From Sphingomonadales bacterium (GTDB lineage: Bacteria; Pseudomonadota; Alphaproteobacteria; Sphingomonadales; Sphingomonadaceae), in the NCBI GenBank assembly GCA_004173185.1, contig SEFZ01000006.1:1-64000 (forward strand): a stretch of DNA of 64,000 nt. Direction: 5' to 3'. The notes under the pieces are model-generated. The model was not told the DNA's origin. It saw only the letters and a list, made by a program, of their open reading frames with translations, and made no database searches. Below are positions 7,109 through 15,825 of the stretch, in pieces. Position 1 is the first letter of the stretch; each line of letters opens with the position of its first letter. Position numbers and translations under genes: made by a program.

Positions 7109-7561
7109 TCAGGGCGCGCCATATTCCGGGAATATCAGCTCCACCGCAGACTTGAGATCGTCGACGGCCGGCAGCAGCCCGTAATGATCGAGCAATCGCC
7201 GCACCAGCGTCGCGCGGTGCGTGCCGATGCCCGGCAGCGCTTCGAAGCCGGGACGATCGGGATCGGCGAGGCGATCGGCAAGATCGCCTAGCGTGCGATA
7301 GCCCGCCCGCACCAACGTGGCGCGCAGGGCCGGCGGCAGGATCGACTGGCTTACCGGCAGTTCCCGGTCGCTCGCGCCCGGCATGCGAGCGCGCAACCGG
7401 GTGCCGGCAGCCTTTTCGCGTTTGAGCCCGCGCCGGATATGGCCGAGTTGCGCCGAACTGAGCCCCAGCGTGCGGCCGATCTGGCGATAGGAGCGCCCCG
7501 CGGCACGCAGCGCGCGCGCTTCCTCGAGATTGAACGTGGCGAGTTGCGACGGGCTCAGCAT
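7109..7561 (-). CDS. Helix-turn-helix plus helix-hairpin-helix protein
   Basis: 150 aa from the ATG giving MLSPSQLATFNLEEAR; a longer in-frame start adds a Cys-rich, gene-free-looking extension. Residues about 10-50 (ARALRAAGRSYRQIGRTLGL, SSAQLGHIRRG) look like a resolvase/sigma-type helix-turn-helix. The C-terminal half has a helix-hairpin-helix-like LPGIGTHRATLVRRLLDHYG. This combination suggests a small DNA-binding protein, but I do not recognise a named family. It lies between the two AraC genes, upstream of one on the same strand (130-base gap) and divergent from the other across 201 bases that should hold both promoters. Confidence 0.65.
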   Translation of the reverse strand: MLSPSQLATFNLEEARALRAAGRSYRQIGRTLGLSSAQLGHIRRGLKREKAAGTRLRARMPGASDRELPVSQSILPPALRATLVRAGYRTLGDLADRLADPDRPGFEALPGIGTHRATLVRRLLDHYGLLPAVDDLKSAVELIFPEYGAP

Positions 7562-7762
7562 CGCATCCCGGCTACGCCGTTCGCGCTGCGCGCCAAAACG
7601 AAAAAGCAGCCAGCTTTGCCACCCGGTTCGTCCGCTACAGCATTGCAGGCAGGACAAGGGCTTCCCGAACAACCCAATGTCTTTGTGCAATACCCTTTAC
7701 TGCTGATTGCAAAGTTGCGCAGCTATGCCACCATCTCCAAACAGGCGTGGAGGGGGGTGCGA

Positions 7763-8647
7763 ATGCAGCTAGCTTCGGAAAACCGGGCAAGGATGCGCTT
7801 TTTTGCGCCCGCTCCCGAACTCACACGCTATCTTACCGCGATCTATCTCAACGATATCGACGTGGTGCCCGGGGATCGGATGGCGGACATGCTCCATCCC
7901 GAATGGGCCAATTTGCGGTTCATGGAAGGCGATCCGGGCACAGGGTCGATCGGCCCGGGCGAGATGGAGCCTACGCCAATTTGCGTCCTTGCCGGCCCGA
8001 CCTGCCATGCCACCCGGTTTCAAACGGGGACGGTGCGCAGTTGGGGAATCGGTTTCCTGCCGCTGGGCTGGAGCAAATTCGTCCCGGTATCGGCCGAAAG
8101 CTATGCCGATCGCGCCATCGATGCCGAACAGGATCCGGCATTCCGATCGCTTGTCGCGATGCGCCCGTTGCTCCGCGATCCGGCCGCCGATCCCCACACC
8201 CAGGCCGACGCGATCAATCGCCATTTGCTCAATCTGCTCGCGGACGGCCCGCCCGACGATCCGGCGATCGTCCGGGCGCACGCAGCGCTGGCGGACCCCG
8301 ATGTCGGCACCGTGGCACAGCTTGCCGCGCGTGCCGGAGTTTCGGAACGGTCGCTCGAACGACTCAGCAGGCGCGCGTTCGGATTTCCGCCGAAATTGCT
8401 GCTGCGTCGCCAGCGCTTTCTGCGCACGCTGGGCGCGGTCATGCTCGATACGTCGCGCAGCTGGTCGCACGCGCTGGACCTGCACTACCATGATCAGTCA
8501 CACTTCAACCGCGACTTCACCCGCTTCATGGGGCTGACGCCGCGCGCTTATATGGCGCAGCCGCACCCGATCGTGGACGCTGCGGTGCGCGGGCGGATGG
8601 CTGCGGCAGGCGCGCCGATGCAGGTGCTGCACCAGCCGGGCAAATAA
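7763..8647 (+). CDS. AraC family transcriptional regulator (module copy 2)
   Basis: 294 aa from the ATG at 7763, which has GGAGGGGGG upstream; the frame is open further left but without a good start. N-terminal sensor region about 1-180 (FMEGDPGTGSIGPGEM, SWGIGFLPLGWSKF). The C-terminal AraC helix-turn-helix pair spans about 195-275, with AGVSERSLERLSRRAFGFPP and HYHDQSHFNRDFTRFMGLTP. It is a paralogue of the AraC gene at 6089-6979. It is followed after 148 bases by the second GTGCNGV secreted-protein gene on the same strand, the likely regulatory target. Ligand unknown. Confidence 0.9.
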   Translation: MQLASENRARMRFFAPAPELTRYLTAIYLNDIDVVPGDRMADMLHPEWANLRFMEGDPGTGSIGPGEMEPTPICVLAGPTCHATRFQTGTVRSWGIGFLPLGWSKFVPVSAESYADRAIDAEQDPAFRSLVAMRPLLRDPAADPHTQADAINRHLLNLLADGPPDDPAIVRAHAALADPDVGTVAQLAARAGVSERSLERLSRRAFGFPPKLLLRRQRFLRTLGAVMLDTSRSWSHALDLHYHDQSHFNRDFTRFMGLTPRAYMAQPHPIVDAAVRGRMAAAGAPMQVLHQPGK

Positions 8648-8795
8648 GGCCGTCCCTCCGGCCGCCCACCCCTGCCGCCCGCCCCCAGCCGCCCGGGGCG
8701 ATCAGCTTGGCGGGAATATACAATTTGCGCGTGCGGCTCTGCCCTATTTTGTTCGGACTAAGCATTTTCAGCCGAACGAAGATGGGGAGAGTTTT

Positions 8796-9113
8796 ATGCA
8801 AAATCTGCGGATTGCGGGCGCGCTGACGCTGGGTTGCCTTGGTCTTGCCCTCGCCATGCCGGCGAACGCGCGCATGGGCACGGGCTGCAACGGCGTGATC
8901 AACCCCTTTGTCTGGGGCTGCGCGCCCTGGGACAATAATAACGGCCCGAAATATCCCTATTACAACGCGCCGCGGATCAAGATCCCGAAGGAAAAGGCCA
9001 AGATCGAAGTGCATAACGGCGCCCAGATGGTCCGCGATCTCCGCAACAACAAGCTCATGCCCCTCGTCGGCAATGACGGTGCGAGCATGGTCGCGGCGGG
9101 CGGCGGAAACTGA
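8796..9113 (+). CDS. Small secreted protein, GTGCNGV/CAPWDNNNGP family (copy 2)
   Basis: 105 aa. A signal peptide (about 1-24, ending PANA) is followed by MGTGCNGV, FVWGCAPWDNNNGP, a YPYY box, a lysine-rich KIPKEKAKIEVHNGAQM segment and a Gly-rich end. The Cys pair spacing (ten residues between) and the Trp/Asn box are the same as in the 4608 protein. This copy lacks the C-terminal CGGC. A good ribosome site (GGGGAGAG) precedes the ATG. It follows the AraC gene at 7763. I know no function for this family. Confidence 0.78.
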   Translation: MQNLRIAGALTLGCLGLALAMPANARMGTGCNGVINPFVWGCAPWDNNNGPKYPYYNAPRIKIPKEKAKIEVHNGAQMVRDLRNNKLMPLVGNDGASMVAAGGGN

Positions 9114-9155
9114 TCGGTTCGTCCGGCCAGACCAAATGACAATGCGACCCCTGCC

Positions 9156-9374
9156 ATGATCGCCGATCACTGGATCGACGTGCTGCGCCTGATGAGTGTG
9201 ATCGGGCTAAGTTATGGCGCATGGCAGGGGTGGCGCAATCGACCGCCGAGTTTCCTCCATGACGGGCGCAAATATTATCGGTTGCGCGACGGACGCTTCT
9301 GCAATCGCTGGTGCGTGATCGTCAAAGACCCGGCAAAACTGGCCGCGCTGACGGCCGCAAGCGCGGCGCTCTAG
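9156..9374 (+). CDS. Small hypothetical protein
   Basis: 72 aa. A mildly hydrophobic N-terminal stretch (about 8-25, LRLMSVIGLSYGAWQGW) could be a membrane anchor or just an amphipathic helix. The rest has a basic/aromatic core KYYRLRDGRFCNRWCVIVKD and an Ala-rich end. It lies 42 bases after the GTGCNGV gene on the same strand and may be co-transcribed. Its last four bases overlap the convergent dehydratase gene. I do not recognise it; reality of the gene rests on position, frame and plausible composition. Confidence 0.5.
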   Translation: MIADHWIDVLRLMSVIGLSYGAWQGWRNRPPSFLHDGRKYYRLRDGRFCNRWCVIVKDPAKLAALTAASAAL

Positions 9375-10363
9375 CCGTCGGTGCGCCCCAGCGCTTGGCT
9401 GGAAAGCGCGCACAAATTCGAGATGTCGACATTGCCGCCGCTAACCAGAATACCGACCCGCGCGCCCGGCGGCGAAGCGATCAACGCCGCCGCCATGCCC
9501 AGGCATGCGGTGGGCTCCACCACCACTTTCAGCCGCTCCAGCGAAACCAGCATCTGCGCGCGCAGGGCATCGTCGCTCACGGTCATGATCGAATGGACGT
9601 GCGATTGCATGATGGCGAAAGGGAGTTCGCCCATCCGCTTGGTCTGCGCGCCATCGGCGATGGTGTCGGGCGTATCGATGCTGACGATTTCGCCGCGTTC
9701 GAACGACTGGCGCACATCGTCGCCCGCTTCCGGCTCGACGCCGATCACCTTGCATCCCGGTGACAATGCAGCCGCAGCCAGCGCCGATCCGGCGAGCAGC
9801 CCGCCGCCGCCTACCGGCACGAACAGATAGTCGAGCGGACCAACCTCTTCGATCAGTTCGATCGTCGCGGTGCCCTGCCCGGCGATGATGTCGATATGGT
9901 TGAACGGGGGCAGCAGCACCGCGCCTTCGCGTTCGGCGATTGCGCGGGCGATAGCCTCGCGGTCTTCGGTGCGGCGATCGAACAGCACGATCTCTGCGCC
10001 ATAGCCCGCGGTCGCGGCGCGCTTGCTGGCAGGGGCATCGGCCGGCATCACGATCGTGGCGCGGCAAGCGAGCAGGCTCGCGGCAAGCGCGACCGCTTGC
10101 GCATGGTTGCCCGAGGAATATGCGACGACACCGGCCGCGCGCCCCGCCGCGCCCAGCCGCGACAGCGCGTTATACGCACCCCGGAATTTGAACGCGCCGG
10201 CGCGCTGGAAATTCTCCATCTTGTAAAACAGGCTGGCACCGACTTCGCTGTCCGTGCGCCGCGAGGTGAACACGGGCGTGCGATGGGCAGCGCCCCGGAT
10301 GCGCGCCACCGCGGCTTCGAGATCGGCAAAATTGGGCAGAAGCGGAAGCGTGTCGGTCGTCAT
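9371..10363 (-). CDS. PLP-dependent threonine/serine dehydratase family protein
   Basis: 330 aa, fold type II PLP enzyme of the serine/threonine dehydratase family (cytoplasmic). The PLP-binding lysine is in FQRAGAFKFRGAYNAL (Lys59), and the phosphate-binding glycine loop is VGGGGLLAG. SSGNHAQAVALAA is the usual asparagine loop. There is no C-terminal ACT regulatory domain, so it resembles catabolic dehydratases, serine racemases and threo-3-hydroxyaspartate ammonia-lyases rather than biosynthetic IlvA. Next to an N-acyl-D-amino-acid deacylase on the same strand (47-base gap) and near a RidA gene, it probably deaminates a hydroxyamino acid; RidA proteins clear the reactive imine product of such enzymes. 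Exact substrate cannot be told. Confidence 0.85.
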   Translation of the reverse strand: MTTDTLPLLPNFADLEAAVARIRGAAHRTPVFTSRRTDSEVGASLFYKMENFQRAGAFKFRGAYNALSRLGAAGRAAGVVAYSSGNHAQAVALAASLLACRATIVMPADAPASKRAATAGYGAEIVLFDRRTEDREAIARAIAEREGAVLLPPFNHIDIIAGQGTATIELIEEVGPLDYLFVPVGGGGLLAGSALAAAALSPGCKVIGVEPEAGDDVRQSFERGEIVSIDTPDTIADGAQTKRMGELPFAIMQSHVHSIMTVSDDALRAQMLVSLERLKVVVEPTACLGMAAALIASPPGARVGILVSGGNVDISNLCALSSQALGRTDG

Positions 10364-10410
10364 TGGTACAGGGTCTCCGGGGAATTACGCGCAGGCAGCG
10401 GGCGACAGCG

Positions 10411-12030
10411 TCACGCCGGGCAGGTTCCGGCCGGCGGCGTGTGGCGCAATCCTCGGCCAGCAGCGACGCCGGTCGGCTTGCCCTGATCGATCGCAACCGC
10501 GCCGTTGACGATCAGCGATTGTACGCCGGTCGTCAGATTCGCGGGATGCACATAGTCGGCCTTGGGCCGATAGGCGGCCGGATCGAACACCACCACATCG
10601 GCGAAATAGCCGCTCCGCAAATGGCCGCGCCCTTCCAGCTTGAAGATATCGGCGGTGCGGCCCGTGCTCGAATTGATGAAATCGGCCAGCGATATCGCGC
10701 GCTGATCGAGCACATATTTGGCATATTTCTGCGGGAAGGTGGCGTACATGCGCGGATGCCCGGCCGAGCCATCGGAGCTGGTGACGATCCAGGGCTGGCG
10801 CATCAGCAGCTTGATGTCGGGTTCGGCCATGTTGAACGAGACGAGCGAGGAGCCGCTGGCGCTCTCGGTTATGATGCGCAGCGCTGCGTCGATCGGCGTC
10901 ACGCCCCAGATCGCGGCGATCTCGCTCAGGCGCTTGCCGGTCCAGGCATGGCCCTGACGCGTGAGAAGCAGCGATTCGGCACCTCCGCGGCGGCGCATAT
11001 TCTCGACCATCTCGCTCTTGATCTTCGCGAGCTGAACCGGATCGGCGAAGCGCGCCAGCATCGGCGTTCGCCCGCCATCGACTGCCCAGCGCGGCAACAG
11101 CGCCGCGGTGAGCGCCGAGCCCGAAGCTTCCCAGGGATATTGATCGGCCGTGACCTGAAGCCCTTCGGCGCGCGCCGCCTCGATGATCGCGATCAGCTCG
11201 GCCGCCTTGCCGTGTACGTCTACGCCCAGCACCTTCAGATGCGCGAAATGGACCGGCATTCCGGCATCCCGACCGATCGCAATCGCCTCGCGCGTCGAGT
11301 CCATCACGCCGATCGTGTAGGAAGATTCGTCGCGCTGATGGGTGTCATAGACGCCCCCGCGGATCGCCGCTTCCCTGGCTACCGCGATCACTTCGGCGGT
11401 CTTGGCAAAGCTCTGTGGCGCATAGAATAGCCCGGCCGACAGCCCGAGCGCACCTTCGCACATGCCCGTCGCGACCAGCCCCTTCATCTTCTCCAGCTGC
11501 GCCGCGGTCGGCACGACATCGTCTTCGCCCAGAACCGCCCCGCGCACCGCGCCAAACCCGACATAGGTGGCGACATTGATGCCGGTCTTCTCCGCCTCCA
11601 CTTGCTTGAAAAAGGCATCCACGCCCACCTTGGAACCCTGGCCATAGCCATCAACGCCGAGGAAGATCGTCGTCGCGCCCTGCATCATCCACGGCAGATT
11701 GAGCCGCTTCTCGGCCGTATCGCCCAGCACGAAGGCGTCGGCATGGGTGTGCGGATCGATGAAGCCCGGCGCTACGATCATGCCCTTGGCGGATACGATG
11801 CGCTTGCCGGTATAGGGGTTCTGGGCGCTGGGGCCGACATAGACGATGCGATCACCGACGATGGCAACGTCGCCGACAATCGGCGTGATCGAACTGCCGT
11901 CATAGATGGTGCCGCCGGTGATCACGAGATCGCTGACCTTGGCCGCAGTCTGCGCGCCCGTCGGCCCCGCCAGCAAAGCGACGGAGGCAGCGAGCAGCGA
12001 AAGGCGAAGGCGTTTCGAGCGACGGATCAT
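10411..12030 (-). CDS. N-acyl-D-amino-acid deacylase (D-aminoacylase family), exported
   Basis: 539 aa from the ATG at 12030, which gives a signal peptide (RLRLSLLAASVALLAGPTGA); the frame is open further upstream. Amidohydrolase-superfamily enzyme: the metal site motif FIDPHTHADAF is followed by YDTHQRDESSY, PVHFAHLKVLGVDVHGK and SSDGSAGHPRMYATFPQ, and GHLRSGYFADVVVFD closes the beta-sandwich. These match D-aminoacylases, which release the D-amino acid from N-acyl-D-amino acids. The signal peptide suggests periplasmic action. Divergent from a LysR gene across 164 bases and close to dgcN-dgcA, which fits D-amino-acid salvage. Substrate preference is not predictable. Confidence 0.88.
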   Translation of the reverse strand: MIRRSKRLRLSLLAASVALLAGPTGAQTAAKVSDLVITGGTIYDGSSITPIVGDVAIVGDRIVYVGPSAQNPYTGKRIVSAKGMIVAPGFIDPHTHADAFVLGDTAEKRLNLPWMMQGATTIFLGVDGYGQGSKVGVDAFFKQVEAEKTGINVATYVGFGAVRGAVLGEDDVVPTAAQLEKMKGLVATGMCEGALGLSAGLFYAPQSFAKTAEVIAVAREAAIRGGVYDTHQRDESSYTIGVMDSTREAIAIGRDAGMPVHFAHLKVLGVDVHGKAAELIAIIEAARAEGLQVTADQYPWEASGSALTAALLPRWAVDGGRTPMLARFADPVQLAKIKSEMVENMRRRGGAESLLLTRQGHAWTGKRLSEIAAIWGVTPIDAALRIITESASGSSLVSFNMAEPDIKLLMRQPWIVTSSDGSAGHPRMYATFPQKYAKYVLDQRAISLADFINSSTGRTADIFKLEGRGHLRSGYFADVVVFDPAAYRPKADYVHPANLTTGVQSLIVNGAVAIDQGKPTGVAAGRGLRHTPPAGTCPA

Positions 12031-12194
12031 GGCGAAGTCTCCTGAACGGCTGGATTGTGACACTATGCGTGCAACCCCGCGCTGCGAGGCAAACATCTTG
12101 GCGCGTCGTCCATATCCAGAGGCTATCGGTAACCGCCGAGTGACGATGGCCCTTCGTTTGGTCCGCTGCATCGCGGCGTGTATGTTGCGGCGCG

Positions 12195-13085
12195 ATGATG
12201 AAATTGCGGCATATCGAAGTCTTTCACGCTGTCTATCAAACCGGCTCAGTGAGCGGAGCCGCCCGCGCCCTGCATGTTTCGCAGCCATCGGTAAGCAAGG
12301 TGCTGCGCCATGCCGAAGCGCAGATCGGCTTCGTGCTGTTCCGCGTCGTCAAAGGGCGTCTGGTCGCGACCGAGGAAGCCCATGTGCTGTTCCACGAGGT
12401 TCGCGATCTGCACGGCCGGATCGAATCGCTTCAGGAAACCACCAAGAATTTGCGCCACGGCGGCGGCGGCCATCTGCGCCTCGCAATCCTGCCCTCGCTG
12501 GGGCTTCAGGTCACCCCGCGCGCCGTCGCGCGGTTTCGCCAATCGCATCCCGAAGTGTCGTTCGAGATCAAGACGATCCACAAGGAAGACATTCTGCGCT
12601 CGTTGTACGAACGCAACAGCGACATCGCCATCGCGTATGATGCGCCGCATCACCCCCGGCTCAGCGAAGTCTCGGTCGGCACCGGCGAACTCGTCTTGCT
12701 GTTTCGCAAGGAGGATCTTCCCAATCCGCCCGCACGATTGTCGATCGACACGTTCGAAAAATTCGATCTGGTCAAACTGTCCGGCACCGGATCGATCGAT
12801 ACGCTGCTGACCAGCGAGATTGATCCCACAGCGGCGACGCGCGCCGCCATCTCGGTCGAGACCTATTATGTCGCGGCTGCATTGGTCCGCGAAGGCGCGG
12901 GCATTGCGATCGTCGACGAATTTACCGCGCGAGCAATGGTCGGCGACGATCTCGATTACCGGCCTTTGACCAAGGGTTCGAAATTCGACGTGTATTGCGT
13001 CCATCTCGAAGATCGGCCGCTCTCGCGCATATCGCAGGACTTTATCGCTGCGATGCAGGAAGCGATGGCGTTCGGGCGGGCATAA
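12195..13085 (+). CDS. LysR family transcriptional regulator of the D-amino-acid cluster
   Basis: 296 aa; LysR-type. Winged helix-turn-helix at about 1-65 (LRHIEVFHAVYQTGSVSGAA, LHVSQPSVSKVLRHAE), then a substrate-binding domain (about 90-290). Start at 12195; ATG 12198 is equally possible. It lies between the divergent N-acyl-D-amino-acid deacylase and dgcN, 99 bases upstream of the latter, so it is the obvious candidate regulator of both. Its inducer may be a D-amino acid or N-acetyl-D-glutamate (inference). Whether it corresponds to the regulator named DgcR in other bacteria I cannot verify. Confidence 0.9.
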   Translation: MMKLRHIEVFHAVYQTGSVSGAARALHVSQPSVSKVLRHAEAQIGFVLFRVVKGRLVATEEAHVLFHEVRDLHGRIESLQETTKNLRHGGGGHLRLAILPSLGLQVTPRAVARFRQSHPEVSFEIKTIHKEDILRSLYERNSDIAIAYDAPHHPRLSEVSVGTGELVLLFRKEDLPNPPARLSIDTFEKFDLVKLSGTGSIDTLLTSEIDPTAATRAAISVETYYVAAALVREGAGIAIVDEFTARAMVGDDLDYRPLTKGSKFDVYCVHLEDRPLSRISQDFIAAMQEAMAFGRA

Positions 13086-13184
13086 CGCGCGCCTATGGAC
13101 GGCTGAACCTTTCATGCTGGCCGTACCGTCGGGTTGGAATGAATGTGGCTCTCGCGATCACGCCTGATCGCTGTGAGAACCAGC

Positions 13185-14207
13185 ATGATTCCCGACCCTT
13201 ATCTCCTGTATCTCGGCGACCCGAGAGACGAATTGTCCGTGAAGACCTCGCGCGGCGTCGCGGTTTGGCGGCCCGAATTGAGCGTCGGCGAATTTCGCTC
13301 GAACGGCACGCGCATCACGCTGGGCCTGCCCCATCTCGACTTTGCCGAAGCCAAGGCAAAAGGCGCGCAGACGCTGATCCTCGGGGTCGCCAATGCCGGT
13401 GGCACGATCGGTCCGGAGATGATTGCGCATATCCTCGCCGCACTGGCTGCGGGGCTGCACGTGGCCTCGGGGCTGCATCAGCGGCTCACGTCGATTCCCG
13501 AAGTCGTTGCCGCCGCCGCCGCCGCCGGCCTGCAACTGATCGACGTACGCGAACCCCCGGCGCATCTGGACGTCGGCAAGGGCACGCCCCGCGCCGGGCT
13601 GCGGCTGCTGGCCGTCGGCACCGATTGCTCGGTCGGCAAGATGTACACCACGCTCCAGCTTGAGCGGGAATTGCGCAGCCGCGGCGTGAAAGCCGATTTC
13701 CGTGCGACCGGCCAGACCGGCATCTTCATCGCGCAGAGCGGCGTGCCGATCGATGCCGTGGTGGCCGACTTCATCTCCGGCGGCGCCGAATGGATATCGC
13801 CGGCGCGACATGATGGCGGCTGGGATCTGATCGAGGGCCAGGGATCGCTGTTCCACCCGTCTTATGCGGGGGTTTCGCTCGGGCTGCTCCACGGCGCACA
13901 GCCTGACGCACTCATCCTCTGCCACGAAGTCGGCCGCCCGCACATGCGCGGCATCCCCGGCCGCCCGCTGCCCGATCTCGCCGTGTGCCTGGAGGCCAAT
14001 CTGGCGGCAGCACGGCTGACTTCGCCCAATGTCGTGGCGGTCGGCGTGGCGCTCAACACCTCCTCGCTCGACGCCGAAGCGGCAATTGCTGCGTGCAAGG
14101 CTGTCGAGGACTCGCTCGGGCTGCCGTGTCAGGATCCGATGGCGATGGGGCTGGACCGTATCGCCAGCCATCTCCTGGCGACCTTCCCCACCGAGATCGC
14201 CGCATGA
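13185..14207 (+). CDS. dgcN: DUF1611 family N-acetyltransferase, DgcN-like (D-glutamate N-acetyltransferase)
   Basis: 340 aa from ATG 13185 (MIPDPYLLYLGD); the frame also opens 14 codons earlier. DUF1611 protein: N-terminal Rossmann-like half (about 1-130) and a C-terminal P-loop-like half starting VGTDCSVGKMYTT, followed by QTGIFIAQSGVPIDAVVADF and CHEVGRPHMRG. Members named DgcN acetylate D-glutamate to N-acetyl-D-glutamate; the partner DgcA then racemises it to the L form. The next gene overlaps as ATGA and is that partner, which supports the assignment. Upstream, GCGATCA-cgcc-TGATCGC (13152-13169) is a short palindrome that could be an operator. Confidence 0.85.
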   Translation: MIPDPYLLYLGDPRDELSVKTSRGVAVWRPELSVGEFRSNGTRITLGLPHLDFAEAKAKGAQTLILGVANAGGTIGPEMIAHILAALAAGLHVASGLHQRLTSIPEVVAAAAAAGLQLIDVREPPAHLDVGKGTPRAGLRLLAVGTDCSVGKMYTTLQLERELRSRGVKADFRATGQTGIFIAQSGVPIDAVVADFISGGAEWISPARHDGGWDLIEGQGSLFHPSYAGVSLGLLHGAQPDALILCHEVGRPHMRGIPGRPLPDLAVCLEANLAAARLTSPNVVAVGVALNTSSLDAEAAIAACKAVEDSLGLPCQDPMAMGLDRIASHLLATFPTEIAA

Positions 14208-15199
14208 GCCGCAAGATGCGAACCGGCATCGAACGCTGGCCCCTCGCCACGCCGTTTCGCATCTCGCGCGGCGTGAAAACCGTGGCCGAAGTCGTCAGCG
14301 TCGAACTGCGCGACGGCAATCATGTCGGGCGCGGTGAATCGGTGCCCTATGCCCGTTATGGCGAAACGTCGCTCAGCGTGGAGGCGCAGCTTTCCTCGGT
14401 TGTCCATGCGGTAGCCCGCGGTGCGTCGCGCAGCGATCTGCCGACGATGCTGCCGCCCGGCGCGGCGCGCAATGCGCTGGACTGCGCGCTATGGGATCTT
14501 GAAGCGGCATCGAGCGGCCGCAGCGTCAGCGAAGTCACCGGCTGGGGCGAACCCGATCCGATCGTCACGGCACTGACCGTCAGCCTCGATACGCCCGAAA
14601 AAATGTCTGCCGCGGCGGCAGCGATGGGCGATGCCGATCTCATCAAGATCAAGGTAGACGCCAGCGCGCCCGATCTGGCGATACGCGCCGTTCGCGCCGC
14701 CGCGCCGCATGCGCGGTTGATCGTCGATCCCAATGAAAGCTGGGACCTCGCGCTGCTGGCGGCGATCCAGCCTTTGCTCACCGAGCTGCGCGTGGATTTC
14801 GTCGAGCAGCCGCTGCCTGCGGGCGAAGATGCCGGGCTTGAGGGATTCGTTGCGCAGGTGCCGATCTGCGCCGACGAATCCTGCCACACGGCCGATGATC
14901 TGGAAGTGCTGTCGCGGCGCTATCAGATGATCAACATCAAGCTCGACAAGACCGGCGGGCTCACCGGCGCGCTGGAACTGTACGCGGCGGCTCGTGCGCG
15001 GAATTTCGGCGTGATGGTCGGGTGCATGGTCAGCACTTCGCTTTCGATCGCACCCGCGCTGCACGTTGCGGCGCGCGCCGATTATGTCGATCTCGACGGA
15101 CCATTGTGGCTTGCCACCGACCGCCCCGGCGGCGTGACGATGCAAAGCGGCAAGATGGTGCGGCCCGATCCGGGCTTTTGGGGTGCCGCGGCGCGCTAG
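14204..15199 (+). CDS. dgcA: Enolase-superfamily racemase/epimerase, DgcA-like (N-acetyl-D-glutamate racemase)
   Basis: 331 aa. Enolase superfamily, muconate-lactonising/dipeptide-epimerase subgroup. An N-terminal capping domain leads to a barrel with the lysine motif LIKIKVDAS, metal ligands in LIVDPNESWD, DFVEQPLP and ICADESCH, and the second catalytic lysine in INIKLDKTGG. Two opposed lysines fit 1,1-proton transfer. Without context it would be called an L-Ala-D/L-Glu epimerase; directly fused by ATGA overlap to dgcN it is better read as the N-acetyl-glutamate racemase. The 3' end overlaps the convergent ridA gene by four bases. Confidence 0.85.
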   Translation: MSRKMRTGIERWPLATPFRISRGVKTVAEVVSVELRDGNHVGRGESVPYARYGETSLSVEAQLSSVVHAVARGASRSDLPTMLPPGAARNALDCALWDLEAASSGRSVSEVTGWGEPDPIVTALTVSLDTPEKMSAAAAAMGDADLIKIKVDASAPDLAIRAVRAAAPHARLIVDPNESWDLALLAAIQPLLTELRVDFVEQPLPAGEDAGLEGFVAQVPICADESCHTADDLEVLSRRYQMINIKLDKTGGLTGALELYAAARARNFGVMVGCMVSTSLSIAPALHVAARADYVDLDGPLWLATDRPGGVTMQSGKMVRPDPGFWGAAAR

Positions 15200-15657
15200 T
15201 CGATCCGCACCACCGCATCGACTTCCACGGCATGCCCGCCGGGCAGGCCATAGGCACCAACGCTGGTGCGCGTGTGCCGTCCGCGCTCGCCCAGCGCCTC
15301 CACCAGCAGGTCGGAACAGCCGTTCATCACTGCCGGGATCGCGGTGAATCCCGCCGCGACCTGCACATGGCCGGTGATCCGCATCACCTGGCGGATGCGC
15401 TCGAAATCGCCATCCAGTGCGGCCCCGATCTGCGCCAGCAGGTTGAGCCCCGACAGCCGGGCCGCGGCCTGCCCGGCGGCGAGATCGAGATCGTCGCCAA
15501 CAATGCCGGTGATCCCATTCCCAGCAAAATTAGACACCTGTCCCGAAATCCACAGGCAATGTTCGTCGATCAGGAAGGGCACGTAATTGCCCTGCGCCAT
15601 GCGCTGTTCCGGCAACACGATTCCGGCGCGCGCCATGCGTTCCGCGATTCTCTCCAT
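15196..15657 (-). CDS. RidA family protein
   Basis: 153 aa, cytosolic RidA/YjgF superfamily, probably trimeric. GNYVPFLIDEHCLWISGQVS and MRITGHVQVAAGF are followed by the family end RTSVGAYGLPGGHAVEVDAVV. The conserved Arg (of RTSVG) that binds the substrate carboxylate in enamine/imine deaminases is present. It belongs to the longer RidA subgroup seen near amino-acid catabolic genes. Here it lies convergent to dgcA and about 5 kb from a PLP dehydratase whose imine product such proteins hydrolyse. Divergent from the TonB receptor gene across 168 bases. Confidence 0.9.
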   Translation of the reverse strand: MERIAERMARAGIVLPEQRMAQGNYVPFLIDEHCLWISGQVSNFAGNGITGIVGDDLDLAAGQAAARLSGLNLLAQIGAALDGDFERIRQVMRITGHVQVAAGFTAIPAVMNGCSDLLVEALGERGRHTRTSVGAYGLPGGHAVEVDAVVRID

Positions 15658-15825
15658 GCGCCCGTTCTCCTTCGTCGGAAGCGGCCCGAATGGCGCGCCC
15701 GATGGGCCGCGGCAAGCGCATATTCAGTCGATAACCCGCGTCTATGATCGAGCGATACAATTCAGTCTGGTCGTAACGAAGTTGCACGGGGAAGCTGCTG
15801 CAACGCAACAAAAAGGGGCACAACG

